This document shows, one piece after another, positions 16,201-28,700 of a stretch of DNA of 64,000 bases. Position numbers and translations under genes: made by a program. Source of the stretch: Terebella lapidaria. Taxonomy: Eukaryota; Annelida; Polychaeta; Terebellida; Terebellidae. The stretch is taken from assembly GCA_949152475.1 (NCBI GenBank), contig OX424557.1, positions 27,837,462-27,901,461 of the forward strand, written 5' to 3'. The notes beneath the pieces were generated by a model, which had not been told where the DNA came from, did no database searches, and saw nothing but the letters and a program-made list of their open reading frames with translations. How positions within the stretch are numbered: position 1 is the first letter of the stretch; the number at the start of each line of letters is the position of its first letter.

Positions 16201-19200
16201 ATTACAGGTAAACATGCTCCCTGCTCATCACCGGTAATGTGCCGTATCTGAATCTCGGTATGAACAATGTGATGTGGCTCTCGTCAGACACCACAGACTA
16301 CCGGTAGTCTAACAGTTTGTTTATATGAATGTAAGGATATAGTGGAGTTACACACTCCTGTCCCTCAGTGGTGCAACTCTACAGAGATTCTGGAGGTGAG
16401 ATGTCACTGCCAACTTCATGCCATGCATGTGATGTGTGTAACATCCTTGTTTTGATCCCGACATCGAGCTCAATGATGGGGCTCACTCAGGGTTGAGTTC
16501 ACAATAAGAAGTATTGTCACTGGATGTTTCATGTGTGATGACATTACAATTTTGTTTCACCAGTGGTGTCAATTGATTTCAGCACCTTGACACTCTCTTA
16601 GTGAGTGGTAAACTTGTGGGTTTACAACCTGAGAACTACATTTAAAATCATTTGTTGCCTGAAAACAGTTATTAACTGTACAATTTCAAAAAATTTATAC
16701 ACGTGTTTGAAATACAAAGAAAAAGTCAATAGTACACTGAATGGAACTTCCTTGTTTTCACAGAACATATAGTTACATGTTGTGAATACCATACCAATAT
16801 ACATACCAGTGATAATTAATTGAATACTGGTATTCCCAATTGCTCGAGAGAGAAAGACATGTTCACAACAAAGATATTTTCTCGATTCAACAGAGTGATG
16901 AACTCAAGCGACACTTGGTCATAATGGAGCGGGCGATCAACTTGAACACATACCAGCCTAAACAGGCCCAGTACAGAGGCTTCGACATTGTATCAGGTAC
17001 GTATTGTGCATCATATCAACATATATGATGTATATGGTAGTGTATCTTACCACTTAAGCCTGTTGACACTATGACGGTGACAAAATGTGTATCCCGTCAC
17101 ACAGACGCCCCAGAGCCAGAGCCGACTGAGGAGGCCTCGGACGAGAGCAAGAAGAAGAAGGACGTTGGCGCTGTGGCAATCACAGATCTGGGCCCTAACC
17201 TGGATCGACTCTGGGCCTACCAGTGTCCGCTCACCAAGGGCAGGAATGTCAGCTGTATTGCCTGGAACAAAGTCAACCCGGTATGCACTCATTGATCAAT
17301 GTAGTCATGTCAATTATGCGAATATATGGTCTGTGGTATTGTTATAACAGTAGTTGTTTTCATCATGCTTATGATGACTGATTAGTGAGCCATGAGCATG
17401 ATACACACTCACAGCTTGATGGTACCCACATGTTTTATCTGATTTAACTTGCAGGACCTACTTGCTGTTGGCTACGGTCAGTTTGAGTTTTCCAACCAGA
17501 AAGGAGGCATGGTGTGTTGCTGGTCCCTGAAAAATCCAGAGGTATGAATCGATGAACAGATCAATATCTGCTACCATGAAACGTTCTTAGAATTATGTAC
17601 TCTGAAGCTCTTACAAATTACGGTGTTGAGACGACTTGCTTTTTAATGTATTTTTGTTCTGTATCAGTTTCCAGAACGAGTTTACACGGCCCCAGCTGGA
17701 GTCACTGCCATAGATTTCAGCTTGGCTCATCCTAACCTACTTGCTGTTAGTAGAGGGTTGTTGTGTGCGAATTATTTTGTCCAATGTAATCAATACCATG
17801 CCTTCATGTAATCAAAGACCTTTACTTTTACATCAATGGAGCTATTGGGAAATTTAATGTAGCTTCGTAACTATTGCCTATAGGTCGGGATGTACGACGG
17901 CACGGTAGCCATCTACAACGTGCAGAGTACAGAGAATGAGACCGTCCTTGACAGCTTGTAAGTTCACTCGTGGATATGGTGTTTGTTCCGCTGGGTTTTT
18001 TCTTGCAATGCAGTAGATTCATGAAGATCACAGAAGAAACTTGCAATACATCATGATCTTTCTAATGCATAATTTAACTTTTATTCAGCCTGATAGGAGA
18101 ACACTTCAATACTAACTTTGGTACATCATCTCAGTAACCATGATTGCCATGCAAAGCCTGGTACTAACACGATTACTTTCACCACCAAATCAAAATCGTC
18201 AAGAACTCAATCATAGTTTTTGCACAGAAACCTTTTCTAATTTTTGAAACTAACTTATTTTTGTATCGCTTGTAACACTGAACATAAGCTTTAAAGAATC
18301 AGACCTTGTTGCATATTAGGAAAGACATGAGATCTGTAGATGAAGAACAGTAAGTAGTATGCCTTTTAACCATCCTCATATCCTTGATTATCATTGTGTG
18401 ACATATAGACATTGCCTGCATGTATAACTATGTCATGTTCACATAAAGAATGCATGTAAATAGCATGTACAGGCATGATAGCGAATCCATACCAATCATC
18501 AAGTAGTTATTTCATGCAACTGATTTGATAAAACAATTTTACTTTGCATTATATTTCATACACCACACACAAATTGATATGACATCAGCTTTGCATAATT
18601 ACACTCCTGTTCTAGTCATGAGCTGTAACATTGACATTTATTGCCATACCACTACCTCTATAATAAACTCTTTGGGTAATCTTACCTTGGCATTCAAAGA
18701 AGAGGAGAGAGAAATGAATGTCACAAGAATTTTCTCAAAATTCCTGACATCCATCTCGAACTCGAAATTGAAGGAAATTACTCTCACACATCTCAGATTC
18801 CCCGCGGTGTAGATGTGACGTCACACCGGTCATATGATTGACCTTAACCGCCATTAATTTGCTCCTCCATTGTTGGATGTGCAGCAAGTCTTGCTTTCGG
18901 CATTCAAAGTCGAATTTCTTCACGTCTACGATCGTCTTTAGGCTGTTCTTTGCACAGCTTTTTCTTCAGTAGATCGTTCTTTCGTTGTTAGACTAGCTTA
19001 GAGTTAGTGACTTGCGATTTTTTTGGGAGGAAATGGTAAAGCCTCCCCAGGCCCCTTTCCTTCCCCCATTATCGCCCGTTTGTACTTCGATGTTTGATAT
19101 GTTTCAGATATGAAGTGCATCGTTTGCAAACACTACCTTCCTAAGTGGGAGGCTCATAACGCCTGCTGGCAGTGTAGGGACACTGTTTATTGCCGTCCTT

Positions 19201-22200
19201 CAGCCACCTGTGAGTTATGCGCGGATTGGTCCATCGACGAGTGGAAACTCTGTCTTCAAGGCTTACGGGAGATTCAGGCCCGCAGGTTTGCTGGTTGCCC
19301 TACTCCCCCTTCCCCGTCAGATTCTGATAGCGCCAGGCCGCGTCCCAAGGCGTCTGAGGAACGCAAGCGGCGTTTAGATTTGCAGTTAACCAATGCTGTT
19401 TGTGCTGTAAGTTTTGATTTATCATTGTCATTTTCTTTCAGCCAGGTACGGGTCCCGGGAGCCGCGCGTTCGGCTCTCGGCACCCTAACTTCCCCACAAC
19501 CTACGGGTTTGTGTGGCTCACTTTTGGCTCCCTCTCTACTGGCCCCTCGTTCTCATGCTTCTCTGGCTGAACGACCTGGGTTTCAGTGTCCGAGTGTGGT
19601 TTCGGGGTCTGCCGGTTCCGTCGGGCTCACGACGGTTCCCTGCGCCCGGGATCCCTCTGGACAGAGAGTGTTGTTTCCCCCTCCGGGTCGGGCACCTGCC
19701 CCCGGAGCTGGGTTTCAACCCCATAGCCAGGGCGGATTTCGGTCCGGGCCCGTGTCGCCAGTGATACGGCCGCCGGCACCCGATTTCCCGTCGGTTACTG
19801 GACCCCAGGCCGTGGCTACCGGAGCCGTGGCCAGTAGGGGCCGGGAGCCAAGGGCCATGAGCCGTCCAAACCCATGGGTTCCTGGAGTTTCCATGTCTCC
19901 ACGGTTTCCAGAGTTTCCTTTTTCTGATTCGCCCTGTGTGTTTCAGATCGCCGAGGATATCAAGGACGATTCCCCTCTTACGGCCCTGCCCTCCGGTTTC
20001 GTCGCCTCTAGCCAGGGTATGTTGTCCTTCGCCCAGTTGGCGGACCAAGGGTCTTCCCGTGCGTCGGAGCCGTCCGGTGTTCCTGTCCAGGGGAGCTCTT
20101 CCACGACGTCAGAGCAGCGCCTTAGGGGCGAGCTTCAGTCTTTTCGGGAAGAGATGTTAGGCCAGTGGCAGCAGTTTCTGGCGAGGTTCACGCCTCCACA
20201 GCCGCCACCGCCCCCGTCTTCCCCTCTGCTTAGGGAAGAGCCGTCTTCAGATGAGGAACCTTCCCTACAGGTCTCTCAGTCGGCTGACCAGCCGTTACCT
20301 GGCCCGTCAGGCCTCACGCTTCCGCGAAAGCGTAAGGCGGACCCGGACCAGGAGGCGGACCAGCCCGAGTCCGACGACCCTCTCTCTTGGGGGGAGAAGT
20401 TGGATTTTGTGAAGAGGGTCCTCCCGGGTTTGTGGCCCGAAGAGCATGCTCCGGCCCCAGTCAAGAAGGTGGCTCGTTCGATGATCTCTTCTGAGATAGA
20501 GCACCCCCGGCCGTCGAAGGACGCCTTACGGTTCCCTCTGTCACAGGGAGTTCGCGGCTCCATGCAGGAGCGCATGGACGAGACCATCAGGTCCAACAAG
20601 TCGGCGATTGGCGCGTATCCTGCTCGCCCGTCTGTCAACGACTACTATACGTCGTCGGAGTTGGACGACAAGCCTACAGCTTTGAGGAGGCATCACCCCC
20701 ATTACGCCTTTTTCAAGGAGCCTAAGGCCGTGGAGAGCCCATGGGCGGCCTTGGCGGAGCTGCAGCACACGTTTCGAGTGGGGCTGGCCACGGATTCGGC
20801 CATGGACTGGCTGTCGATGGCTACGAGACGGGCCATTCTTCAGTGCCGTGACCAGGTCCTGGACAACCCTGACGTTGACCGGGATGATTTGGCAGAAGCC
20901 TTATTGAGCTGCGCTTCATTGGTCACCTCCATTGGCAAAGGTGTGGGTGACAAGGTGGCCCTGGACTCCCACTCACTCTGGGTGTCCGAGTTGTGGCGGC
21001 GTGACGCCTTCCTCTCATCCCTCAAGTTCGAGGTTCCGGACCAGCTCATGACAGACATGAGAGTTCTCCACCCCGTTATCCCCTCTTCCGGAGCCCCTAC
21101 TTCACTTCTACTCCCTGACCGTTCTGCGGAGTTGCGGGAGGTGAAGAAGGAGGCCGACGAGAAGGCCGCGAAGTCCTCTACTTCCAATGCCCTCCTGAGC
21201 CAGTCGAAGTCTCTGGAACGCCTCACGCAACAGATGGTTTCGGCCTTTAAGAAGCCCCAGTCTGCAGTTCAGCAGTCTCAGCCTCAGCAACAGCCGACTC
21301 GTGGCCGTGGTAGAGCGAGAGGCAGGGCCTCAGGGTTGCCCTTTCGCGGGGCCTCTGCCGGCAGCACCCGAGGAGACCGTGGTCGTGGCCGAGGCCGAGG
21401 ACGCGGAGAGGCTCCCAAGCCCGCAGGGGAAAAGAAACCGGGTACGTATAGCTTCGGATTCCGGGCCGGATCCTTTGCTCGAGTGTCGAGAAGAGCTGCA
21501 TGGTCAGCTCGTTTCGGTCGATATTCCTTCCTCAGACGAGCCCGTAGGAGCTCGTTTAATTCTGTTTTGGAAAGAGTGGGAGCGGCTCGGGGCTTGCCCC
21601 TGGGTCGTCTCGACGCTCCGTCGAGGATTCGGCCTGAAATTCGAGAAATTGCCACCGTTATCGCCCGTCCCAAGGGGTTTCACTCTTCCAAACGATCCAG
21701 AACGCCGCCGTGTTCTCCACGAGGAGATAACGGCGATGATCGAGAAACAAGCGATAGAACCTGCTCCCGGGGACACTCCCGGGTTCTACAGCGTGTTGTT
21801 TGTGGTTCCCAAAGCGTCGGGGGGTTGGAGACCAGTGATAGATCTTTCTCCGTTGAACAAGTTCTTAATAGTGCCGACGTTTTCCATGGAAACGCCGGAG
21901 CAAGTTCGTTCAGTCATGCCTCGCGATTCGTGGGTGGTAACGATCGATCTCAAAGATGCCTATTTCCATATTCCAATGAAACCTGCAGTTCGCAAATACC
22001 TGAGATTTCTCTATCTCGGCCGCGTATGGCAGTTTCGGGCGCTCCCGTTCGGATTATCGACAGCGCCGTGGATTTTCACCATGGTGGCTCGGGAAGTCCA
22101 GATTCTCGCCCACAAGCGGGGGATTTTTATCCACCAATATCTCGACGATTGGCTAATCCGGCACCATTGTCGCGAAACGCTGATCGTCCAAGCACAGTTT

Positions 22201-25200
22201 GTGGTAAATCTATGCTCACGGATGGGGTTCAAAATCAACCAAAAAAAGTCCGACTTGTCACCGCGTCGAGACTTCGTCTTCTTGGGGTATCGTTATCAGA
22301 CTACCTCAGAGACTGTGTTGCCGACGCTGGATCGTCAGTCAAAATTATCCGTGCTGTCAGAAGGCTTCCTTCGTCGCATTCCACAGACGGCCAGACGCTG
22401 GCAGTCCCTTCTCGGGATGCTGGCGTCCACGGAAAAGTTAGTTCCGTTGGGCCGCCTGCACATGCGGCCTATTCAGCGGCATCTACACTCTCAATGGTCC
22501 CAGGTCACGGGAGACAGATCCCAGCTCGTGCAGGTCTCTCCGGAAGTCGTTTCCCATCTGCAATGGTGGCTGGATCCCGTCAATCTGCTCCGAGGGTCGT
22601 CATTCCGCCGGCCGCTTCCATCCAGGCACGTATTTACGGATGCCAGTATGGACGGCTGGGGCGCTCACTGGGACGACAGCGAGGTCTCGGGCACCTGGTC
22701 TTCGTCTCAGCAGGAATGGCACATAAACCTGTTGGAACTGGAGGCCGTGTTCTTGGCTCTCAGGCATTGGGAAACACATTTCCTCAATCAGGCTGTGTTG
22801 GTGGCCACCGACAACTCCACCGTTGTCGCTTACATCAACAAGCAGGGCGGTACGAAGTCCCAGTCGCTGTGCCAGGCCGCTATCGACCTCCTGCTCTGGT
22901 GTCACGACCGGGGTATTTCGCTTTTCGCGAGGCATATCCCTGGTCATATGAATGTTTGGGCGGACCGCCTCTCCCGGAGGGGCCAGGTCCAGGCCATGGA
23001 GTGGAGTCTTGCCCCCAGGGTATTCCAATCTCTCTGCGGCCTATGGGGCACGCCGATGGTCGATTTGTTTGCGACCCGGTGGAACCACAAACTTCCTTCG
23101 TTTGTGTCTCCCATTCCCGATCCCACGGCCATGTCAGTGGATGCGATGTCGACGTCCTGGGAGGGCATGTACGCGTATGCTTACCCCCCAGCGGTGTTGT
23201 TGGACAAGGTGATCGCCAAGTTTCGGACTCACCAGTGTCGCCTCCTGCTGATTGCTCCGTGTCTACCGCAGAGGTCGTGGTTCCCGGACCTTCTGGAGTT
23301 GATAGTAGACTTCCCTCGTCAGCTTCCGGATCGGTGGGACCTCCTCAAACAACCTCGCTCCAGCATGTTTCATCAGGCTCCCGCAAGTCTGAAGCTTCAT
23401 GCCTGGATATTGTCGAGCGATGTTTCCGAAAGAAGGGATTTTCAAGGGAGGTGTCCGCTAGGATCGCCCGATCAAATCGAAAATCTTCTTTGGCAGTCTA
23501 CCAATCGAAGTGGACTTCCTTCTGTGCTTGGTGTCGTCGCCGGAAGGTTAGTCCTTTCAGAGTCGATGCTCCCCTAATTTCCGAATTTCTTCTCGAAAAG
23601 TTCAATGAAGGGCGAGCTCCATCCACGATCGCGGGTTACCGTACGGCTATCGCGAAGACTCTAAAACCCAAACTTGGGATCGATTTTGGTCATGATCAAG
23701 GTTTGACTGCGTTGATTAATAGTTTCGAGATCGAAAGACCGAAAGCTAGGAACCCGGTTCCTGAGTGGGATCTATCGCTTGTTCTCAACGTCTTAAGAAA
23801 AGATCCGTTCGAACCCCTTGAGCGGGCCTCACTAAAGTTGCTGACGTTTAAGACGGTCTTCCTTTTGGCTCTGGCTTCCGGGAAGCGACGGAGTGAGCTT
23901 CACGCTCTGTCCTTTTCCAAAGTTAAGTGGAAGTCGGATGGCTCCTCGGTTCTCCTCGGAGTCATTCCCTCCTTTCTGGCCAAAACTCAATTAGCAGGTA
24001 CGCCATTATTGAGCTTTTCCATTCCCGCCCTGACTCCTTCTCTGGGGCCGGGCCTGGAGGAAGACGCGAAGCTTTGTCCCGTGCGAGCCCTCCGCATCTA
24101 CGTTAATCGTACGCGTGAGCTGCATCTCGGCAAGCGTTTGCTTTTCGTGTCCTATCTTAAGGATTTTCCAAATGATATCCGTCCTGCTACGATCTCATCT
24201 TGGATCAAGAAGTGTGTTAGATTTTGCTATGAAAAGTCACAGGCGAAAAAATCCACAGGTTTCAGAGTCAAAGCGCATGATGTGAGGGCTCTCGCGGCTT
24301 CACTTGCCTTTACAAATAAAGTGTCTCTGAATGATGTCATGTCTGCCTGTACCTGGAAATCTCATAACACATTCACTTCTTTCTATCTCAGGGAGTTAGC
24401 TTGGGAGGATGACTCCGGCCTCCAGCTTGGACGACTGGTGGCGGCGGAGCGTGTAGTCCAGCTGTAGATACCTGTAAATAGATCAGCACGCCTCTGTACA
24501 GATGCACCTGAGGTCGACTCCCAGGGGAGTTGCTCCTCTTCTTTGGCGAGGGAAATTTTTGTTCTTCTGCAAGAGGAAAGTCACCTCTGCAGAGCCCCTG
24601 CTCGTCTCCATGCATCTGAAGGTAATTCAGGCGTGTATTATGGTATAGTTGTAAATATCCTGTAAATATGTATTTTCGACTTAAAATTATAATTTAAAAG
24701 TAAAACACAATATTTACTACTTTCAATGGATATTTCCTACTCTCACACATCGGTGATGAAATTCCCGGGAGAGGGTTAAACCCACCTCCTTTGGTTATTC
24801 TGATATAACCCAAAGAGTTTATTATAGAGGTAGTGGTATGGCAATAAATAGGAAGTTTTAACTTGTTTAAAACCAGTATTTATTACATACCTACCTCTAT
24901 AATAAACACGATTATTCTCCCTCCCGCCTCCCCTGCCTTAACCAGGTGGGCAAATTAATGGCGGTTAAGGTCAATCATATGACCGGTGTGACGTCACATC
25001 TACACCGCGGGGAATCTGAGATGTGTGAGAGTAATTTCCTTCAATTTCGAGTTCGAGATGGATGTCAGGAATTTTGAGAAAATTCTTGTGACATTCATTT
25101 CTCTCTCCTCTTCTTTGAATGCCAAGGTAAGATTACCCAAAGAGTTTATTATAGAGGTAGGTATGTAATAAATACTGGTTTTAAACAAGTTAAAACTTCC

Positions 25201-25677
25201 TATTAGCTTTAACAATCCTCTAATGGTTAAGTAGAGGCAATATATATATATATATATGGTTGGAGTCTACATACTAGAAAATTGTTTCCTTTATATTACA
25301 CTCAATCAAAGACATAGATGCATGAGATTTCCTGATTCAGACCAGTAAGCACTGGTAATTTTTTTGTTATTCATCATGTTTGTTCCATCCTTTGAGTCAG
25401 CTCCCACTATACAATCACCAGTATACAATTTTCACGTGTGTTTGAATGTCTTGCATGAAAGATTGTTCTCACAATTTTATATATATTTTGAACTTTATCA
25501 TATATTTTCACAGCTCAAAACAGCAAGACAGGTATTAGTTCTTGTAAGGTTATAATTCCGTGTAATTATGCTGTCGCTGTCCAACAGGGGTTGCACCGCC
25601 AGTTCTGTGATTGTATCCCCCGAACAAAGTTCGGCGGATACTATGGATTTACGATCGTCGCGCCGCCGCCGCCGCCG

Positions 25678-25711
<34 letters not shown>

Positions 25712-28700
25712 AGACACTTTCTTGTGAACGCGCTGCAGCTTGCAAATATGAATCGATTTTGATAATATTTCATATGGACATGTCTTATGGTGAGATCTGG
25801 ACACCTATCGATTTTGGTTGCCATAGCAACCAAAATAGCCGATTGGCGTAACATTTTGTGCTCAAATTAGCCTGTTTAACACACATGGGTTGTGAACGCT
25901 CTACGGATGGGAGTTTTCAATGAATGATGATTAAATCGCACAGACTCAATGAGAAAGACCATCACACGAAACCTATTGTTTTTCAGAATGATCGAATAAA
26001 TATTAATAAGTTTGAGAGGTTAACTTATTACGACAATTAAAATACCTACTTTGACATGTGTGATCACTCCAATAACCTGTACTATGAAAGCAAATTGCAC
26101 TGGATTCTTGTTCAGAATACAGAACTGATGTTTTTGGTGAGAAAAGAACAATATTACCGAATAAGTTAACATTGGTTTTACTAGTTAAGTCTATTATTGA
26201 CCACAATAAAAATAGTTAAGACGAGAAACATTTATTATTGAGCTCAACGAGGTAAAGGTTTTTTCCAGTAGAGATTTCACAGGTGTAACCGAATAAGTTA
26301 ACATTATTTTTACTAGTTAAGTCTATTATTGACCACAATAAAAATAGTTAAGACAAGAAACATTTATTATTGGGCTCAACAAGGTAAAGCTTCTTTGCAG
26401 TAGAGATTTCATGGCTGTAGCCGAATAAGTTAACATCATTTTTACTAATTAAGTCTATTATTGACCTCAAGAAAAATAGTTAAGACAAGAAACATTTATT
26501 ATTGAGCTCAACAATTTAAAATTTTTGTCCAGTAGAGATTTCATGGGTGTAACCGGATAAGTTAACATTATTTTTACCAGTAAAGTCAATTTTTACTTCG
26601 AATTTCAACTTGAAACCAAGTTTGGCACATATTATGAATTAAAATTTAAACTATGTTTAAAAGTTGATCTGGCTCCAATTTCGTCATCTTGAAATGTAGT
26701 TTTGGTCAACTTTTACTTTGAATTTCAACATGGAACCAAGTTTGGCACATAGTATGAGTTGAAATATAACTTATAGTGAAAAGTTCGATCTGGCTCCAAT
26801 TTAGTCATCTCGCAACTTGGAACCAAGTTTGTCAAATATTCTGAGTTGAAATATAGCTTCAGGTGAAAACTTTTATCTGGCTGCAATTTCGTTATTTTTT
26901 TCGAACATGTCAAAATGGAAATTCGAATGCAGTGATTTTAGTGGTGATCTTGAATTCGACCTTCAATAAGCTTGAAAGGTTTCACACTCACAAAGTACAT
27001 CAGCGATATATTTGGGGCAACAGGGATGATAGGGCTACGGGGGATACACCCAAGCGGTCGTAGGCGACCGGAAGCGTCTAGTTTGTTACTATATTCACTT
27101 TGTGTTACTGTTAAGTTGGCGGTATCTCCAATATGCACTGATAGGTTAAGGTTTTGTAATGTTATTATTACTAATTACTATCACCTGGTTATTCATTCTA
27201 AATGAAAACTGGTACAGGTATACAACTCATATTTGTGGTTGAGGTATTTTTACCATTGTCAATCACTGAAATTACCCTCACTTATTAATACAATATTACT
27301 TATATTGATTACTTGCATTCAATTTCTTTGATATCTCGCTACAACAGTTTATCATCAGATTTCACGTGAAAATTGCAAAAGAGATTGATGTGCACTTTAT
27401 CGCCTACTTCCTGAAAATGTGTAATCACATGGTTACCTAATCCGAGCAGTATTTATTCCATAAACAGTTTCCTGTAACAGTGGACCTTGTTCTTTCCCCT
27501 GCAGTGAGTCTAACGGCAAGCACACGGGACCGGTGTGGCAGCTGCGTTGGATTGAGAAGGACCGAGGGTCGGGAGAGGAGCGGGCGGAGGTTCTTGTATC
27601 TGTGTCCACTGACGGGCGTGTCACACAGTGGTCCATCCGCAAAGGCTTCGAGAGCTACGGTCAGTGTCTGCGACTTCTCCCCACATATCCTGTGTTCAGT
27701 TGTGAAAAGAATACTTTTGCATGGAGAATGTCAGATCAATGGAATGTGATTGATATTTTATGAATGCTCAATGACTCTACACTGACTTGCATTGATACAG
27801 ATTTGATGAAGTTGAAGAGAATCCAATCGAAGACCAGCTCGAGAGCCAAGAAAACTGAGGCATTTATTTCGAGATATGCTGGAGGTCTCTGCTTCGACTT
27901 CAGTGTCAAAGACTCCAACATGTAAGAAAGTTTATTTGTTGAATGAACCATAACAGTGTTGGGATTTGATTGAAGTTATGAGGTCTTGGCATATTTGAGT
28001 AATCAGCTTCATTTGATTGATAATGTTCGTCTTCAGATATCTGGCGGGAACAGAAGAAGGACACATCCATCGGTGTTCATGTTCATACAATGAGCAGTAC
28101 TTAGACAGCTATTTCGGTCACACGGTATGTCTGGCCAGTTAATTTCAAGTGTAAGCTAATCCACATAAGTTAATTCTCAATAAAAGGTAACATTACCAGT
28201 TAATATAATACAATTATTCACTAGAAATAATTGTTAATAGGGATGTGATGGTAATGATGCCATGTGTATATTGCTACCCCAGGGTCCGGTTAACAAGATC
28301 CAGTGGTCCCCGTTCTCTTCGGACGTATTTCTGAGCTGTAGTGGGGACTGGAGCATCCGGATGTGGCACCAGGATCAGTTAAATCCCGTCTTGACATTCC
28401 AGTCATCCACTGTATGTATTGCTTAAAACCCATGTTTCAGTTTAATAGTTTTCCTTGATCAACATGTATAAGCTATCCACTTGAATGAGGTATGTCATGT
28501 ACTTTTGTTTGCTGATATACTAGGATTTTAATGCCACCGTGATGTTCCATTGCAGAAAGCAGTGCCTGATGTGTGCTGGTCGCCCCATGTGTCGACGGTG
28601 TTTGCCTGCGTCAACGAAGGAAGCATGGAAGTCTGGGATCTCAGCCAGAGCACGTAGGTCACATGGTCTCATTACCCAGAGCACATGCAGCTATTTCATC

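Larger units (their letters stand above)
18636..25204 (+). mobile_element. DIRS-type tyrosine-recombinase retrotransposon, copy 1, in DNAI4 intron
   Basis: A full-length element of about 6.57 kb in the same orientation as the host gene. It has inverted terminal repeats (18652-18862 and 24950-25160, 211 bp, apparently identical by eye) with short unique outer extensions. An internal complementary region (24806-24907) is complementary to both outer edges. Between them lie a Gag-like region, RT/RNase H and a tyrosine recombinase, all without stops. This arrangement defines the DIRS1 group, as distinct from Ngaro/PAT elements with split direct repeats. These elements are thought to replicate through a circle and integrate by the recombinase, so no target duplication is expected. 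The matching arms and open frames argue for a recent insertion. Confidence 0.9.

Noticed and set aside
20276..20638. Minus-strand and third-frame ORFs over both DIRS elements (for example also 22600-23028, 52058-52783)
   Set aside because: Shadows of the high-GC coding frames. They have no conserved motif between the two copies, unlike the frame-0 and +1 frames.
25498..25854. Arg-rich and Pro/Arg-rich ORFs on both strands
   Set aside because: Products of a CGC/CGCGTC microsatellite within a dispersed repeat.
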